DNA of 64,000 nt, taken from Gymnothorax reevesii (lineage: Eukaryota; Chordata; Actinopteri; Anguilliformes; Muraenidae). How positions within the stretch are numbered: position 1 is the stretch's first letter; each line of letters opens with the position of its first letter. Positions 43,698-56,387 of the stretch are shown here, piece by piece. Made by a program: the position numbers and the translations under genes. Below the pieces are notes generated by a model. The model was not told the DNA's origin and made no database searches. It worked only from the letters and a program-made list of their open reading frames with translations. The stretch covers positions 100,121,447 through 100,185,446 of the forward strand of contig CM056573.1 in the NCBI GenBank assembly GCA_029721435.1. Reading direction: 5' to 3'.

Positions 43698-44880
43698 AAT
43701 GCTTTCAATCCGCTATGTGATTATTAGAGATGCATGGAAATAGCCTGTTGAATCCAAAGCACTTGAAAAACAATCCAGTCCTGTGGTTGCACCTTATCGA
43801 AAAGCAATAACCTGCCTTTCATAGACCCTACTGATGATGCCTACTTTCGCGGCTCCACTCCGCCTGTCTCTCGAGCTGGAGAATGTATTTTAAACAAATG
43901 AGTCAGATGGGAATCAACCCGAAGATCCAAGTCTTGCTGTCAGTTACGGACTTTTAATGTAGCCTCCATGCAAGTTGCTGTGGCTGATGAGATTGCAATC
44001 TTTGATAGAAAGATCTGACGATGGAAGTATTGTGTTTTACAATCGGATAGTCGCATCGATTTCAAAAGAATTGGGGAAGCATGATAAAAAATTTTAAGTA
44101 GCCTATTAACTGCTCCAAATGTGGTCACTGATTACTGAAACAAAACAAGCGTTTGATGTAAATACTTCTTTTCACTTCAATCCCCGTTATAGCCTATATC
44201 TTCTTATTAAAGGATTATTTCTGGTTCGAAATAAAATGGCCGGATCACTCATTCTAAGACGGGAAAAAACGCGCACACACACGGAGTGTAAAACTTTTAT
44301 TGACATCATGAGAGGTTATTCGCGTAATGCCAACAGTGGTAAATGGAGCAATATAATTTCTGTTTTTGAACCCATAACATAGCGCCCACTCGACACGAGA
44401 TTAAACGTAAATACACAGCGAAGAGCAGTAATTTACAAATTAAGCAATATTTTACAGCGCTGTGATTAAATTGTAGTTTGTAAAAACCACACGCGCGAAG
44501 TGTTCCAATTCAAACAACTGTTTCATTTGACAGCAGCTAAGTCACAAATCCGGTTAAAACGAGCCACGGGAAAACAAAATGTATGCGCACATCTTTCCCA
44601 AAAAAAATCCGTCTTCAGCCGACAGAAATTTGAGTTTTAAAGCGTATTCATGAAATCCGCATATCCTCCTTGTCCCAACTTCTGTATTATAAAATCTGCT
44701 ACCTCCTCAGTCATCATTAGCCCGACTTGTCACCAGTCTCTTAATCTTACCTCCGCTGTCGCGCTTTGTCTCAGAGCGCACAGCAGTGAAGCCCAACAGG
44801 AAAGACATAATGTAGAGGGGTCTCAGGGGCTACCACAATGGGAGGAGTATCATAATAATGGTGGGTCCGGCCCCCAAGCC
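39681..44880. other. Upstream flank of the CYP1C gene, no other gene seen
   Basis: Mostly non-repetitive. Simple repeats are (AAAT)n at 42720-42741 and (TA)n at 43658-43696. A CTATAGT-rich stretch at 43110-43370 looks like a degenerate repeat. Segments 40150-40420 and 40900-41200 have compact, even composition and could be regulatory. A single reverse GCGTG core, the minimal aryl-hydrocarbon-receptor site, lies at 44490-44494. No exon could be supported. Confidence 0.5.
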
Positions 44881-44888
44881 AGCAAACA

Positions 44889-45055
44889 TATATAAGAGAC
44901 AGAGGTATAGTCAAACATGCCATTGCGAAGTCTGAACGTACAGAGGACGAAAACAAAATTCGCAAAATACCTGCGCGATTGAATCTTAAGTTTGTAATGC
45001 CATTGGTCAGTTAAGTTCTTGAAATGGACTCAGAACATCCCTGAGGAATATAAAA
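44889..45055 (+). promoter_or_regulatory. Candidate core promoter of the CYP1C gene
   Basis: Two TATA-like boxes precede the gene: TATATAAG at 44889-44896 and TATAAAA at 45049-45055. The nearer one would give a 5' leader of about 180 bases before ATG 45263. Which one is used cannot be told from the sequence. Confidence 0.4.
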
Positions 45056-45262
45056 CAAGGTCAATGCCATCTATGCAGGAGGCTTCACTTTGAAGGAGGA
45101 AAAAAAAACTTGAGATTTTTTGAAAAGCATTTTTTTTTTTTGCAGAAATTTACTTGGGACTAAAAAAAAAAACTTTGCCTCTGCAGTTCATATGAGCAAT
45201 TTTCTGCGCATCAAAATCAGCATACTTTTCTGGAAACAAGAAAGCAAAGGTAATTCAGTAAC

Positions 45263-46843
45263 ATGGCTCTGTTGGACACTGAGTTTGGAGTAAAGGGCAA
45301 CAGCATCATTAGAGAGTGGAGTGGTCATGTCCAGCCAGCTCTCGTTGCCTCCTTCATTTTCCTCTTTTGCCTGGAAGCCTGTCTGTGGGTCAGGAACCTC
45401 AGGCATAAAAGAAGGCTGCCCGGACCTTTCCCCTGGCCTGTGGTCGGCAATGCCATGCAGCTGGGGCAAATGCCCCATATCACTTTCTCCAAGCTGAGTA
45501 AAAAGTATGGAAATGTGTACCAGATTAAACTTGGCTGCAATGACATTGTAGTACTAAATGGAGATACTGCAATACGCCAAGCTCTGCTCCAGCACAGTAC
45601 TGCTTTTGCAGGAAGGCCAAATTTTCTTTCTTTTCAGATGATTTCCGGTGGCAGGAGCCTAACATTTAGCAACTATAGTACACAATGGAAGGTACATCGC
45701 AAAATTGCCCAATCTACCATCAGAGCTTTCTCTTCTGCAAATAGCCAGACCAAGAAAGCCTTTGAGCAACATATTGTGGGAGAAGCTTTGGATCTTGTTC
45801 ATGTTTTCCTGAGACTCAGTGCAGATGGCAGATATTTCAATCCTGCTCATGAACTGACTGTTGCTGCTGCCAATGTTATCTGTGCTCTCTGCTTTGGGAA
45901 ACGTTACGGACATGAAGACTTAGAGTTCAAAACCCTTCTGAGGAGAGTGGATAAATTTGGAGAGACTGTAGGGGCAGGAAGCTTAGTGGATGTGATGCCA
46001 TGGCTTCAGTCTTTCCCCAATCCAGTGCGAAGCATCTACCAGAACTTCAAGGAGCTGAATGAGCAATTTTTTGACTTTGTGAAAGACAAGGTGATCCAGC
46101 ACAGGGAAACGTATGACCCTGAGGTAACAAGAGACATGAGCGATGCCATAATTAACGTAATTGAGCATGGGAAAGATAATGGACTGTCGAAAGACTTTGT
46201 TGAAGGAACTGTCACAGACCTTATTGGGGCTGGACAAGACACAGTGTCAACACTTATGCAGTGGATCCTATTGCTCTTAGTGAAATACCCACACATCCAA
46301 ACAAAATTGCAGGAGCAGATTGATAAGGTTGTGGGACGTGAAAGGCTTCCATCCATGGAGGACAAAAGCAGCCTTGCTTACCTGGAAGCCTTTGTCTATG
46401 AGACCATGCGATTCACCAGCTTTGTGCCTGTGACTATTCCCCACTCCACCACCTTAGATGTGACGATTGATGGTGTCCACATCCCCCGGGACACTGTGGT
46501 CTTCATCAACCAGTGGTCTGTCAATCATGACCCGCAGAAGTGGAAGGACCCACAGGTCTTCAACCCCTCCCGGTTCCTCGATGAAAGCGGCGCTCTTGAC
46601 AAGGACCTGGCCAGTGGTGTCATGATATTCTCCATAGGGAAAAGAAGATGCATTGGTGCAGAGATTGCTAAGGTTGAAGTCTTTCTGTTTTTCGCAATTC
46701 TGCTTCACCAGTGTAGCTTTGAGAGCAATCCTTCCCAGGAAATAAGCTTGGACTGCTCTTACGGCTTAACATTAAAGCCACTAAACCACTCAATCTCTGC
46801 CAAGCTCAGAGGGAAGTTTCTCGGCTTGGTTTCTCCAGCATGA
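45263..46843 (+). CDS. cyp1c1: Cytochrome P450 1C (CYP1C), single exon
   Basis: Encodes a 526-residue microsomal P450 monooxygenase. Visible features in order: N-terminal membrane anchor (about 23-44), proline-rich hinge LPGPFPWPVVGN (52-63), C-helix WxxxR (Trp142-Arg146), I-helix oxygen-activation motif AGQDT (323-327), K-helix ExxR (Glu380-Arg383), FNPSRF meander (433-438) and the heme-binding loop FSIGKRRCIG with Cys463 as the iron ligand. The gene has no intron, as expected for fish CYP1C and unlike CYP1A and CYP1B. CYP1 enzymes oxidise planar aromatic compounds and some steroids in the endoplasmic reticulum, and are usually induced through the aryl hydrocarbon receptor. The ATG has A at -3 and G at +4. 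Fish often have tandem paralogues 1C1 and 1C2; only one lies here and I cannot tell them apart, so the symbol is provisional. Confidence 0.9.
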   Translation: MALLDTEFGVKGNSIIREWSGHVQPALVASFIFLFCLEACLWVRNLRHKRRLPGPFPWPVVGNAMQLGQMPHITFSKLSKKYGNVYQIKLGCNDIVVLNGDTAIRQALLQHSTAFAGRPNFLSFQMISGGRSLTFSNYSTQWKVHRKIAQSTIRAFSSANSQTKKAFEQHIVGEALDLVHVFLRLSADGRYFNPAHELTVAAANVICALCFGKRYGHEDLEFKTLLRRVDKFGETVGAGSLVDVMPWLQSFPNPVRSIYQNFKELNEQFFDFVKDKVIQHRETYDPEVTRDMSDAIINVIEHGKDNGLSKDFVEGTVTDLIGAGQDTVSTLMQWILLLLVKYPHIQTKLQEQIDKVVGRERLPSMEDKSSLAYLEAFVYETMRFTSFVPVTIPHSTTLDVTIDGVHIPRDTVVFINQWSVNHDPQKWKDPQVFNPSRFLDESGALDKDLASGVMIFSIGKRRCIGAEIAKVEVFLFFAILLHQCSFESNPSQEISLDCSYGLTLKPLNHSISAKLRGKFLGLVSPA

Positions 46844-49200
46844 AAAGCTAAGAGCTGTTTCACATTTTAGACTGAAGGCCAGAAAAGACTTAATGTTTGC
46901 TAGAGACAAAATGATGAAATGCAACCGTGAGTATTAGCAAATGGGTTAACCCTTTTCAAGATTAACCAGCACTGAATTCCGAAATCAAAATACTTCATAT
47001 TTAATATTTAATTGTAATTCAGACACAATATATGGAGATGGTATTTTTGTAAAAAGTTTCTCAAAACTCGCTTCAAAACAGAATTAGGTTAAAAAAGGAA
47101 GAAAGTGTTCTTTGTTGGGTGGTGAGATCCAGCATGTGAAGGAGGGCATTATCTGTGAAGCAGACTACTGTAAAATGAATCAATGAAGTTTCAGGGCTCT
47201 CACATGGTTTCTTTAAAAACATTCACCATTCTGCTATGTAGAATAGTTTTCATTGATGTTGTCTTGAGTGAACTTTATATTCACTACCCTGCATGTTAAA
47301 GTGATTAAACCCCTGCAGGAATAATATATGAAGTTATGAAAGTAATAAAATAATTTTTGAAATAATCAGCTAATTGTCAGTATGACCATATACCACAGCA
47401 TATATTGTGCCAGTGAACGTCTGTTTATGAGTGTTTTAAAGCAACTTTCGTCGGCATATTTAGTTTAAGAATAGATTGGACAAACAACTTGGCGAGACAG
47501 TGTTTATGTATTTTCATTACCTTGAAGACTTGTTGAATTGCCCTCATAATGATGCACATTCATTGATGTATTTACCCAACTCACATGAAAGTCACTAAAG
47601 AATTTTTATGCATATAGATATTATATTTTGTTGAAGTATGAAAAGTCTGTAATGCAACTCAATATATGAACTAAAGTTCACTATCCACTGTAAATAAAAG
47701 CAAAGAATACATGGTGTTCTGGAGGAAGATAAAAGCATTCACAGTGAGGAAAAGTTTAACCTCAAGTTGTTAATTAACAACATTTGTATGGTCCATCCAG
47801 AATTAAGGATACTCCACCTGCTCAAGTAATATTGAGCAACATATAAGACTCCATTGTAAAATAAAATCTGTAGAATCATATTTTTGAGACAATTGAGTCC
47901 CTTAGAAAGCGTTTTTTCCCCCCCAAAAAAACCTTTTCTGTCTGCTGGGATTTCATTAAAATGGTAACAACAGAGGAAAAGTATGTACTAAGACTTCAAT
48001 AGGACTTTCCTTTGAGCTTGGTCTGGAGTATTTGCATGCCAGACTTCGCTTGTCCTCGCTCATCCAAGTGTCACTGTTCCATATTACTGCATCAAAACAA
48101 ATAATCCCCAATAAATGCTTCCACATGTGTGATGACTTGTTAAATGCAACTCTGTTTACACTTCCTCTGCAGGCTATCAGAGCATGGATTTTTATAATAT
48201 CAGGTGAAGTATATTAACATACTTAGAAATTTTTCTCTTTATCTTTTTCTAATTTCCCGGCCAATAATGGCCAAGTACTTGTTGACAGTCCCTGCATAAA
48301 AGTAATCAAAATGCAAATATTGTTTTTATTATGAAGAATAAGCTGCATCTGATGTGAATAAAGTGGTGATGCCATAACAGTTCTTGAGCGCAGTGTTTAA
48401 CTGATACTTCATTATCCTGAGACACTCTCCACCTTAGGTATGACAGCTCAAACCTTTCTAGCCGTTTGCTGCTTTGGAAAACAGCATTGGCATGAGGTAC
48501 AGTTCATTACCTGCTTTATGCAAATTCATTAAAAGAATGTGCTGCTCTGATAAGAGCCACATCTCGTACAATCATTGTTTTGAGAACAAAATGGGAAAAT
48601 ACCAGACATCTGCAAGGGAATGGTAAAATAACATTGATTGCATAACTCGTGACATTTGTAAGACACTAGAATATTGTAATTCTCTGTAATACTCAGATTT
48701 CAAGTGCTTATCTGTTCTAATCCTTATGTAATGTGATTTTCTGAAAACTTATGATTATTCATAAAATTTTGTTGTTTGAAGTTTTTTTTTCCTTTGCAAG
48801 CTTCAACCTCTTGATCCCTAAATACCAAATGTAAAACACATCCACTACATAGTGTAACATTATTAATTTTCAACAGTCGTAACATTTGAATATAAAATTC
48901 TGTTTCAGTGACATCTTCTTAATGTAAGTTAAGGTCCCAGGAGATTTACTGCAAGTACAGCATGAGTAAGGCTTGTCCTCAGTGTTGTAGTATCATTGAC
49001 AGTTTGATTATGACACTTTCATCACCCAGTTAACTCACCGTATAATTTGCAAAAAAAAAATTGTGGAATTTTCTTAAAAAAACAAGTAATTCAGCAAATA
49101 ATGGATTGTTGCAGGAGTGGCGCTGTGCTGAAGTGTGTATGTGCGCGTAAGGTGTGAGTGAGCGAGGAAGAGAGAGAAGGAGCGAGTGAGCGTGTGAGCC
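46844..49200. other. Downstream flank of the CYP1C gene
   Basis: AT-rich, low-copy looking. Apart from the polyadenylation signals no gene or element end is seen. A short purine-rich GAGTGAGCGAG-type stretch at 49140-49200 begins a different, GC-richer block. Confidence 0.5.
47344..47698 (+). promoter_or_regulatory. Candidate polyadenylation signals of the CYP1C gene
   Basis: AATAAA occurs at 47344-47349 and 47693-47698, giving 3' untranslated regions of about 0.5 and 0.85 kb. The region between is AT-rich, which fits a vertebrate 3' UTR. Use of either site is inferred. Confidence 0.45.
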
Positions 49201-49208
49201 GGGTGCGC

Positions 49209-49240
49209 AAAAAAAAAAAAGGGGGGGGGGGGGGGGGGTT
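49209..49240. repeat. Poly(A)-poly(G) run
   Basis: About a dozen A followed by about nineteen G. Such runs are unstable and prone to sequencing and assembly error. Confidence 0.9.
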
Positions 49241-49489
49241 TAGCTTGCCTGCTAGCTAGTGAGTGCTAAAGATGTACAGTGCAGCTAAAGCGTGTGACAA
49301 CAATAAAAAGGCCACCGCATCTAAAGACAATCCCGGCCCCTGTGTCTGTGTTCCGACTGCTGTGAAAGGTGAAGGGGGTTAACTCCGGAGAGCTGGTGAA
49401 GCGCTTCGGCCCTAGGAGACAGCTTCTCTATGGAGTTAAATTTCTGCCAAAACCTAGTATACAAACCGAACATGTTTAACAAATGCACA

Positions 49490-49692
49490 ACGATTCACAA
49501 ACAAATACAACGTGATTTGCAAATATAAAAATGATTCACGCGCAAAGTGTGGTTTGCAAATATAAAAACGATTTGCAAACAAATACAGTGTGGTTTGCAA
49601 ATATAAAAACGATTCACGTACAAACAAGGTGTGATTTGCAAATATAAAAAACGATTTGCAAACAAATATAGTGTGGTTTGCAAATACAAAAC
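49490..49692. repeat. Tandem array in the left arm of the palindrome
   Basis: Units of about 60 bp built from GTGTGGTTTGCAAATATAAA and CGATTTGCAAACAAATACA or CGATTCACGTACAAACAAGG. About three to four units. The inverse array is at 51955-52165. Confidence 0.85.
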
Positions 49693-50261
49693 ACCATTAA
49701 CAAACGAATGTATTCAGTTTTACAAATAAAAAACGTAGGCCTACCGATTACAAGTATACGACGAGAACCATTCCCTACACGTACAAATCACTTTTGGCAG
49801 TTTTCTACCGCTGACATGGCGTAAAGGATTTTCTCACAAATGTCCTCACTGCTATTGTCCCTGTTAAACAGCAGGTGGGGCTATGACTCAATATCCTAGA
49901 TCTCTTCACAGTGAAGTTGAACAGAATAGAGAACGGCCGCCAGCGACAACCGTGGACATGAGGATGACGGCTGAGACTAAATAAAAACGCAGTCTTCGTG
50001 TTCGAAATAACTCCGTGTCCGACAGTGGGATGGTTTCAATATAACTCCCGTGTCCGACAGTCGATTATTGTTTTTAATCTCTTGAAGTCTACTGAATCTT
50101 TTAAATAGCCTATTAAACGTGAATGTTTTGATCAGATGCTCAGTTCTTCAAGATGGGTAGGCCTACCGAGAATTTCAATCAATGTTTCTGTTTAAGCTCT
50201 GCTCAATAAAGTGTTCTGATCGTTGGTGATATATTATTATTTTCCATTTCATTATAAATCT

Positions 50262-51390
50262 GGGCCCGTATTCACAAAGCATCTTATCTTAGCGCTAGGA
50301 GTAGCCTACTACTCCTAAGACGCGCTAAAATATTTTATGTAGGAGTAAAATCTTAACAGTAATTCACAAAACCGCTGAGAGCAACTTTTAGCCATCCGAG
50401 ACACCGAGGGCAACGCTGCAACGATCTGTAGGCTGATATTATCCCACGCATACCGCTTGGATTTGCTGTTCACCCGAGCCAATTTTCCCTCTGATTAGGC
50501 TACATGCTTTCGCTCCAGCACCAACTGGCCCAGCAGCAGTAACTGGTCTTGGCTCCAGCTGGGCTTTCGCGTCATTTTTGAACTTACATCCATGACAGTT
50601 TAGGGCAAACAAACTTGAACGACTCGACATTTAAATGATCGCAACAAATTCTCATTCTCATCGTGTAACAAGTAGCTATTGGGGCAAGTGACGCGTTTCA
50701 TTAATAACTCGTTTAATGCTATTAATGTTTTTACAATGATCTCTTTCCTATGTACGTTTATTTGCCTAGAGCGTGATATGCGGGGACCGTGCATTGCAAT
50801 TTTCAAAAGTGCTCAATCTGTTATTATCTTAAGCCGAATCTAAAAAAGCCGACACATTGTATTTTGATCATAGCTTGCTTAATAGTTTCTGGGTTTTGGA
50901 ATGGGGATTGCTGCAAGAGAGGTTTATTTAAATGTCAGTGTTAAGGTTAAGGTTAGGCTTAGGGTTGGGGCAGTGTTTAAAATGGGGATCGTTGTACCTC
51001 TCTACTTTGAAATGCATTGAAAAACTGCCGTACCCGTAACAACTGCCATTATTTTATTGGACAAACCAGCCCCTTGGACTATTGTCTTATTTTTTCCTCC
51101 ATGGGTTGTATGTGGGATATTTTTTTTAATGAGCTGCCCTGCCACCAAACAACCAATCACCGTGCTCATTGTCCCAAGACTCGTGCATGAGAATTGACGT
51201 CAGCCATAGCAACGGAGATTACCCCCGCCTATCTCCGAGCTACCCCTATTCTAGGAGTTACCAGTTTTCTTAACTAAAAGTTGCTCTCAGCGGTTTTGTG
51301 AATTTTAAAATTTTACACCTACATAAATGTTTTAGCGCGACTTAGGAGTACTCCTAGCGCTAAAATAAGATGCTTTGTGAATACGGGCCC
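50262..51390. repeat. Inner MITE-like segment at the palindrome centre
   Basis: Starts GGGCCCGTATTCACAAAGCA and ends TGCTTTGTGAATACGGGCCC. The inverted ends run about 130 bp inwards (AGCGCTAGGAGTA and TACTCCTAGCGCT). This terminal type is common among fish MITEs. It may be an older MITE at the core around which the larger palindrome formed. A short minus-strand frame at 50439-50630 has no recognised domain. Confidence 0.55.
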
Positions 51391-51954
51391 AGATTTATAA
51401 TGAAATGGAAAATGATAATAGCCTATATCACCAACAATCAGAACACTTTATTGAGCAGAGCTTAAACAGAAACATTGATTGAAATTCTCGGTACCCATCT
51501 TGAAGAACTGAGCCATCTGATCAAAACATTCACGTTTAATAGGCTATTTAAAAGATTCAGTAGACTTCAAGAGATTAAAAACAATAATCGACTGTCGGAC
51601 ACGGGAGTTGTATTGAAACCATCCCACTGTCGGACACGGAGTTATTTCGAACACGTAGACACTGCGTTTTTATTTAGTCTCAGCCGTCATCCTCATGTCC
51701 ACGGTTGTCGCTGGCGGCCGTTCTCTATTCTGTTCAACTTCACGGTGGAGAGATCTAGGATATTGAGTCATAGCCCCACCTGCTGTTTAACAGGGACAAT
51801 AACAGTGAGGACATTTGTGAGAAAATCCTTTACGCCATGTCAGCGGTTGAAAACTGCCAAAAGTGATTTGTACGTGTAGGGAATGGTTCTCGTCGTATAC
51901 TTGTAATCGGTACGTTTTGTATTTGTAAAACTGAATACATTCTTCTGTTAATGG

Positions 51955-52165
51955 TGTTTTGTATTTGCAAACCACACTGTATTTGTTTGCAAATCTTTTT
52001 TTATATTTGCAAATCACACCTTGTTTGTACGTGAATCGTTTTTACATTCACAAACCACACTGTATTTGTTTGCAAATCATTTTATATTTGCAAACCACAC
52101 TTTGTTTGCACGTGAATCATTTTTATATTTGCAAATCACATTGTATTTGTTTGTGAATCGTTGTG
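51955..52165. repeat. Tandem array in the right arm of the palindrome
   Basis: Inverse counterpart of the array at 49490-49692, with TATTTGCAAACCACACTGTA and TTTGTTTGCAAATC type units. The unit number and order differ slightly between the arms. Confidence 0.85.
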
Positions 52166-52223
52166 CATTTGTAAAACATGTTCGGTTTGTATACTAGGTT
52201 TTGGCAGTAATTTAACTCCATAG

Positions 52224-53040
52224 CCGATCGCTACAAGCCTACGCAGCAGAACAGATGAAGCTTCCAATCTCAGCGCTACTAGAGACGGCGTACAAAATAA
52301 CCGATAGAGGAACAGATAGTCAAGGAGGAATTAAACAGGAGATGGCCAAGGGCCGTGTATATATTGGTTCTGCTTTCGAGAGGTTGAGAAAACAAGGAAT
52401 CTAATGGTCCATAAAGCGATGCATAACTAGCCTTGCGGCTACTGAACAGGTCAGCTATGTTTTACTATGTCGTAGTTACGCAGTTTTATTTGTCTCGGCT
52501 AGTCCTGTTGGTGGTTTTTAATCCTGCTAATGTTGGTTTCTAAATGTACTGTCGTCATTTGCGGCCGACGACAACTTGATTAGCTGTGTGGCGGCAAAAC
52601 TTGATAGCTGCTGGTATTTGTTCTAACAAAGGGTTTGTTCTAACAAAGGGAAGCTGTGGTATAACTGGGCAATGGCATGTATTTATATGAGAAAAAAATA
52701 AAGCATGCTTTCAAAGGGCTTGCAGAAAAGTGTTTTTGTGAATACCATTGTGATTTTTTCAGTAATAACGATCTCCTCACCATATTCATAACAAAGTTTT
52801 TGTATGGATGTAATGGGTCATCGGGCCATATCTTCAGTATGGCCTTCACTCGACAATCTCTGAGAGTGTTTGTTTATATTGTACTAATATTGTAACTGCA
52901 TCACTGTGCTCAATCTCTGCCTCTATCAGAAACCAATGTGCGTTCGTTTGTGGCTTGGGGATGGGGGGTGGGGACTGCTGACTTGGTCGAGGAGCAGGAA
53001 ACCAGCTAAAATGACCAAATCAGCATCAGCAGCTTTAATC
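52224..53040 (+). repeat. hAT-family 5' part, second copy
   Basis: From about 52413 the sequence follows 3195-3650 in the same order: GCTACTGAACAGGT, CTCGGCTAGTCCT, GGTGGTTTTTAATCCTGCTA, then CTCTGAGAGTGT and GTGGCTTGGGGATGGGG. The left copy leads into a hAT transposase block; here the match ends near 53040 and no transposase follows. The giant palindrome lies directly upstream, possibly inserted in this copy. Confidence 0.65.
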
Positions 53041-54362
<1,322 letters not shown>

Positions 54363-54499
54363 CCTCCATTCCAAAAGGGAAAAATTTTGACTCATAAAGG
54401 CAAAATTTCTCTTTTCAATACAAAATGGTTAAGTGGACACTTGTCTATATATACATACCATACAATATTCAAATAAACACGATATATATATATATATAT

Positions 54500-55426
54500 T
54501 CAAACACGGGATAAGCAATCAGCAATTACATTGTCTGTACCCTTCACATGCTTAATTTCCAAGTCAAACTCCTGTAAAATCAAACTCCAATTCAACAATC
54601 TCCGATTCTTGTTTTTCATCTTACTCAAAAACATTAACGGATTGTGGTCAGTGTACACAATCATTGGCTCTTGCCCTGTACAAACATAAACATCAAAATG
54701 TTGTAAAGATAGAACCAGAGCCAACAGCTCCTTCTCTATTGTGGAATAGTTCCTTTGGTGGCGATTGAACTTCCTGGAGAAGTATGCCACGGGATGCTCA
54801 ATGTCATCAGAGTCACTTCTCTGTAGGAGCACAGATCCACAAGCTTGGTCGCTAGCATCGACCGCGATGGAGAACGGTTTGCTGAAGTCAGGAGATTTGA
54901 GCACGGGGAAGTGACACAGCAGAGACTTCAGGCGATCGAAGGCTCTCTGGCATGCATCATCCCAATTGAACTTTACGCCTTTCTTCAGTTGGTTAGTTAG
55001 ACTGAGAGCAATCTCAGCAAAGTTCTTGCAGAACTTGCGGTAGTACCCGATCATTCCAAGGAAGCGGCGCAAAGCTTTTTTGTTGTCAGGAACGGGAAAG
55101 TCCATGATGGCTTGGACTTTAGCATTTATGGGTGCCACCTTACCCTGACCTATGACGTAGCCAAGATAGGTGACAGTAGCACAACCAAAGTAACTCTTGT
55201 TCAGGTTAACAGTCAGGTTAGCCTGGGTCAGGCGCTGGAACAACGTCTCTACATCTTTTAGATGTTCTTCCCAGGAGTCACTCCATGTGATCAGGTCATC
55301 GATGTATGCACCCGTGTGTGGCAATCCGGCGATTGTGGACTGTATCATCCTTTGGAATGTGGCTGGGGCATCTTTCATTCCAAAAGGGTAGGACTTCATA
55401 CTGGTACAACCCAGATGGTGTGGCAA
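54500..55426 (-). pseudogene. Gmr1-like RT C-terminal half and RNase H
   Basis: A frame of 308 codons. It starts just before the FGMKDAPATFQ block of the RT, then has the intact catalytic box GAYIDDLITWS, the LGYVIGQGKV and LRRFLGMIGYYRKFCKNF segments of the thumb and connection, and FNWDDACQRAFDRLK. RNase H follows: FSIAVDASDQACGSVLLQ with its first acidic residue, then STIEKELLALVLSLQHF, IVYTDHNPLMFL, and ends NVIADCLSRV. All of this is typical of Ty3/gypsy. The frame is offset from the upstream RT frame by a one-base indel near 55385. It ends at a stop at 54500, near the polypurine tract, with no integrase downstream. Confidence 0.92.
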
Positions 55427-56318
55427 ATGCAGAGATACTCTTGGCCCTCTCAGTTAAAGGCACACACCAATAACCCTTCAATAAATCAATCTTGGTCAGA
55501 AACTTTGCTTGCCCTACTCTATCAATAAAATCATCAATCCTAGGTATTGGAAACACATCAGTTCTAGTTTCAGCATTGACTTTGCGATAATCTGTACAGA
55601 ATCTAGTACTTCCATCAGGTTTTGGAACTAGCACACAGGGTGAACTCCAATCTGAGTTGGAGGGTCTGATAATATCATGTTCTAACATGTACTCAACCTC
55701 TTTCTCAGCAATCTTTCTCTTTTCAGGATTCATCCGGTACGGATGCTGTTTTATTGGTTTGGCATCGCCAACATCTACATCATGAGCGGCTATAGAAACT
55801 CTTTTTGGAACATCAGGAAACAGATCCTCATATTTCTTGATCAACCTCTCAAACTGATCTCTCTGTGAGGGTTCTAAGTGCTGGAGTTTTACATCAAGAT
55901 TTTGCAACACTTCAGAATTTGACAATTTACATGAAAGAACTTCAGCTTTAATTCTAGGTTCATCATCTTGAAACTCCCTCTCATCTTCACAAATCTCGGC
56001 CATAGGAGAATCTGAAGTGACAGCTGCAACCCTAGCATTTCTGTCATGATAAGGCTTCAGCATTTTAATGTGACAAAATTGTTTTGGTTTTCTCCTATCT
56101 GGAGTCTTCACAATGTAATTGAGATCATTGAGTTTTGTCAGAATTTCATAAGGACTATGAAATCTAGCCTGCAATGGATTGAACTGCAAGGGAAACAACA
56201 CAAGGACCTTGTCTCCTGGTTTAAACTCACGGCTTCTAGCCTTATGATCATACCAAGTTTTCATTTTTCCCTGACTTGATTTCAAGTTCTCTTTGGCTAG
56301 GTCACAAGCTGCACACAA
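55296..56318 (-). pseudogene. Integrase C-terminus fused to RT N-terminal half
   Basis: One open frame of 340 codons. The first about 90 residues are the integrase C-terminal region (KTWYDHKARSREFKPGDKVL, then FNPLQARFHSPYEI, related to the GPY/F module). After an acidic linker the RT begins: HPYRMNPEKRKIAEKEVEYM, IRPSNSDWSSPCVLVPKPDG, CTDYRKVNAET, FPIPRIDDFIDRVG and FLTKIDLLKGYWCVPL with the first catalytic Asp. The frame goes wrong after YQYEVLPF, where one extra base in a CCCTTTT run shifts it. This direct join proves that the integrase lies upstream of the RT. Confidence 0.93.
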
Positions 56319-56387
56319 TCTTTCCTTGAACTTGCTAATATAGTCTAACAGACTGATGTGCGGCTCTTCCTCTTGCCATTGTTCACT

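Larger units (their letters stand above)
49431..52220. mobile_element. Giant palindrome, foldback-like DNA transposon
   Basis: The two ends are inverse copies beginning TGGAGTTAAATT and ending AATTTAACTCCA, each flanked by TA (49429-49430, 52221-52222). The inverted arms reach from 49431 to about 50400 and from about 51255 to 52220, nearly 1 kb each, and remain highly similar by eye. The centre of about 850 bp is single copy. Near each outer end is an array of short tandem units. Long inverted arms with internal tandem repeats are the design of foldback elements. No transposase gene is seen. The TA flanks could also be part of the palindrome, so the exact ends are uncertain. Confidence 0.75.

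Noticed and set aside
45188..46708. Several minus-strand frames across the P450 gene
   Set aside because: They are antisense shadows of the CYP1C reading frame.
49490..49692. Regular repeats that resemble a CRISPR array
   Set aside because: Units are AT-rich, vary in length, have no unique spacers, and an inverse copy exists at 51955-52165. The context is a eukaryotic transposon.
50930..50985. Interstitial telomere-like sequence (TTAAGG / TTAGGG-like)
   Set aside because: Only a few degenerate units; such short GTTAGG-rich stretches are common by chance in fish DNA.
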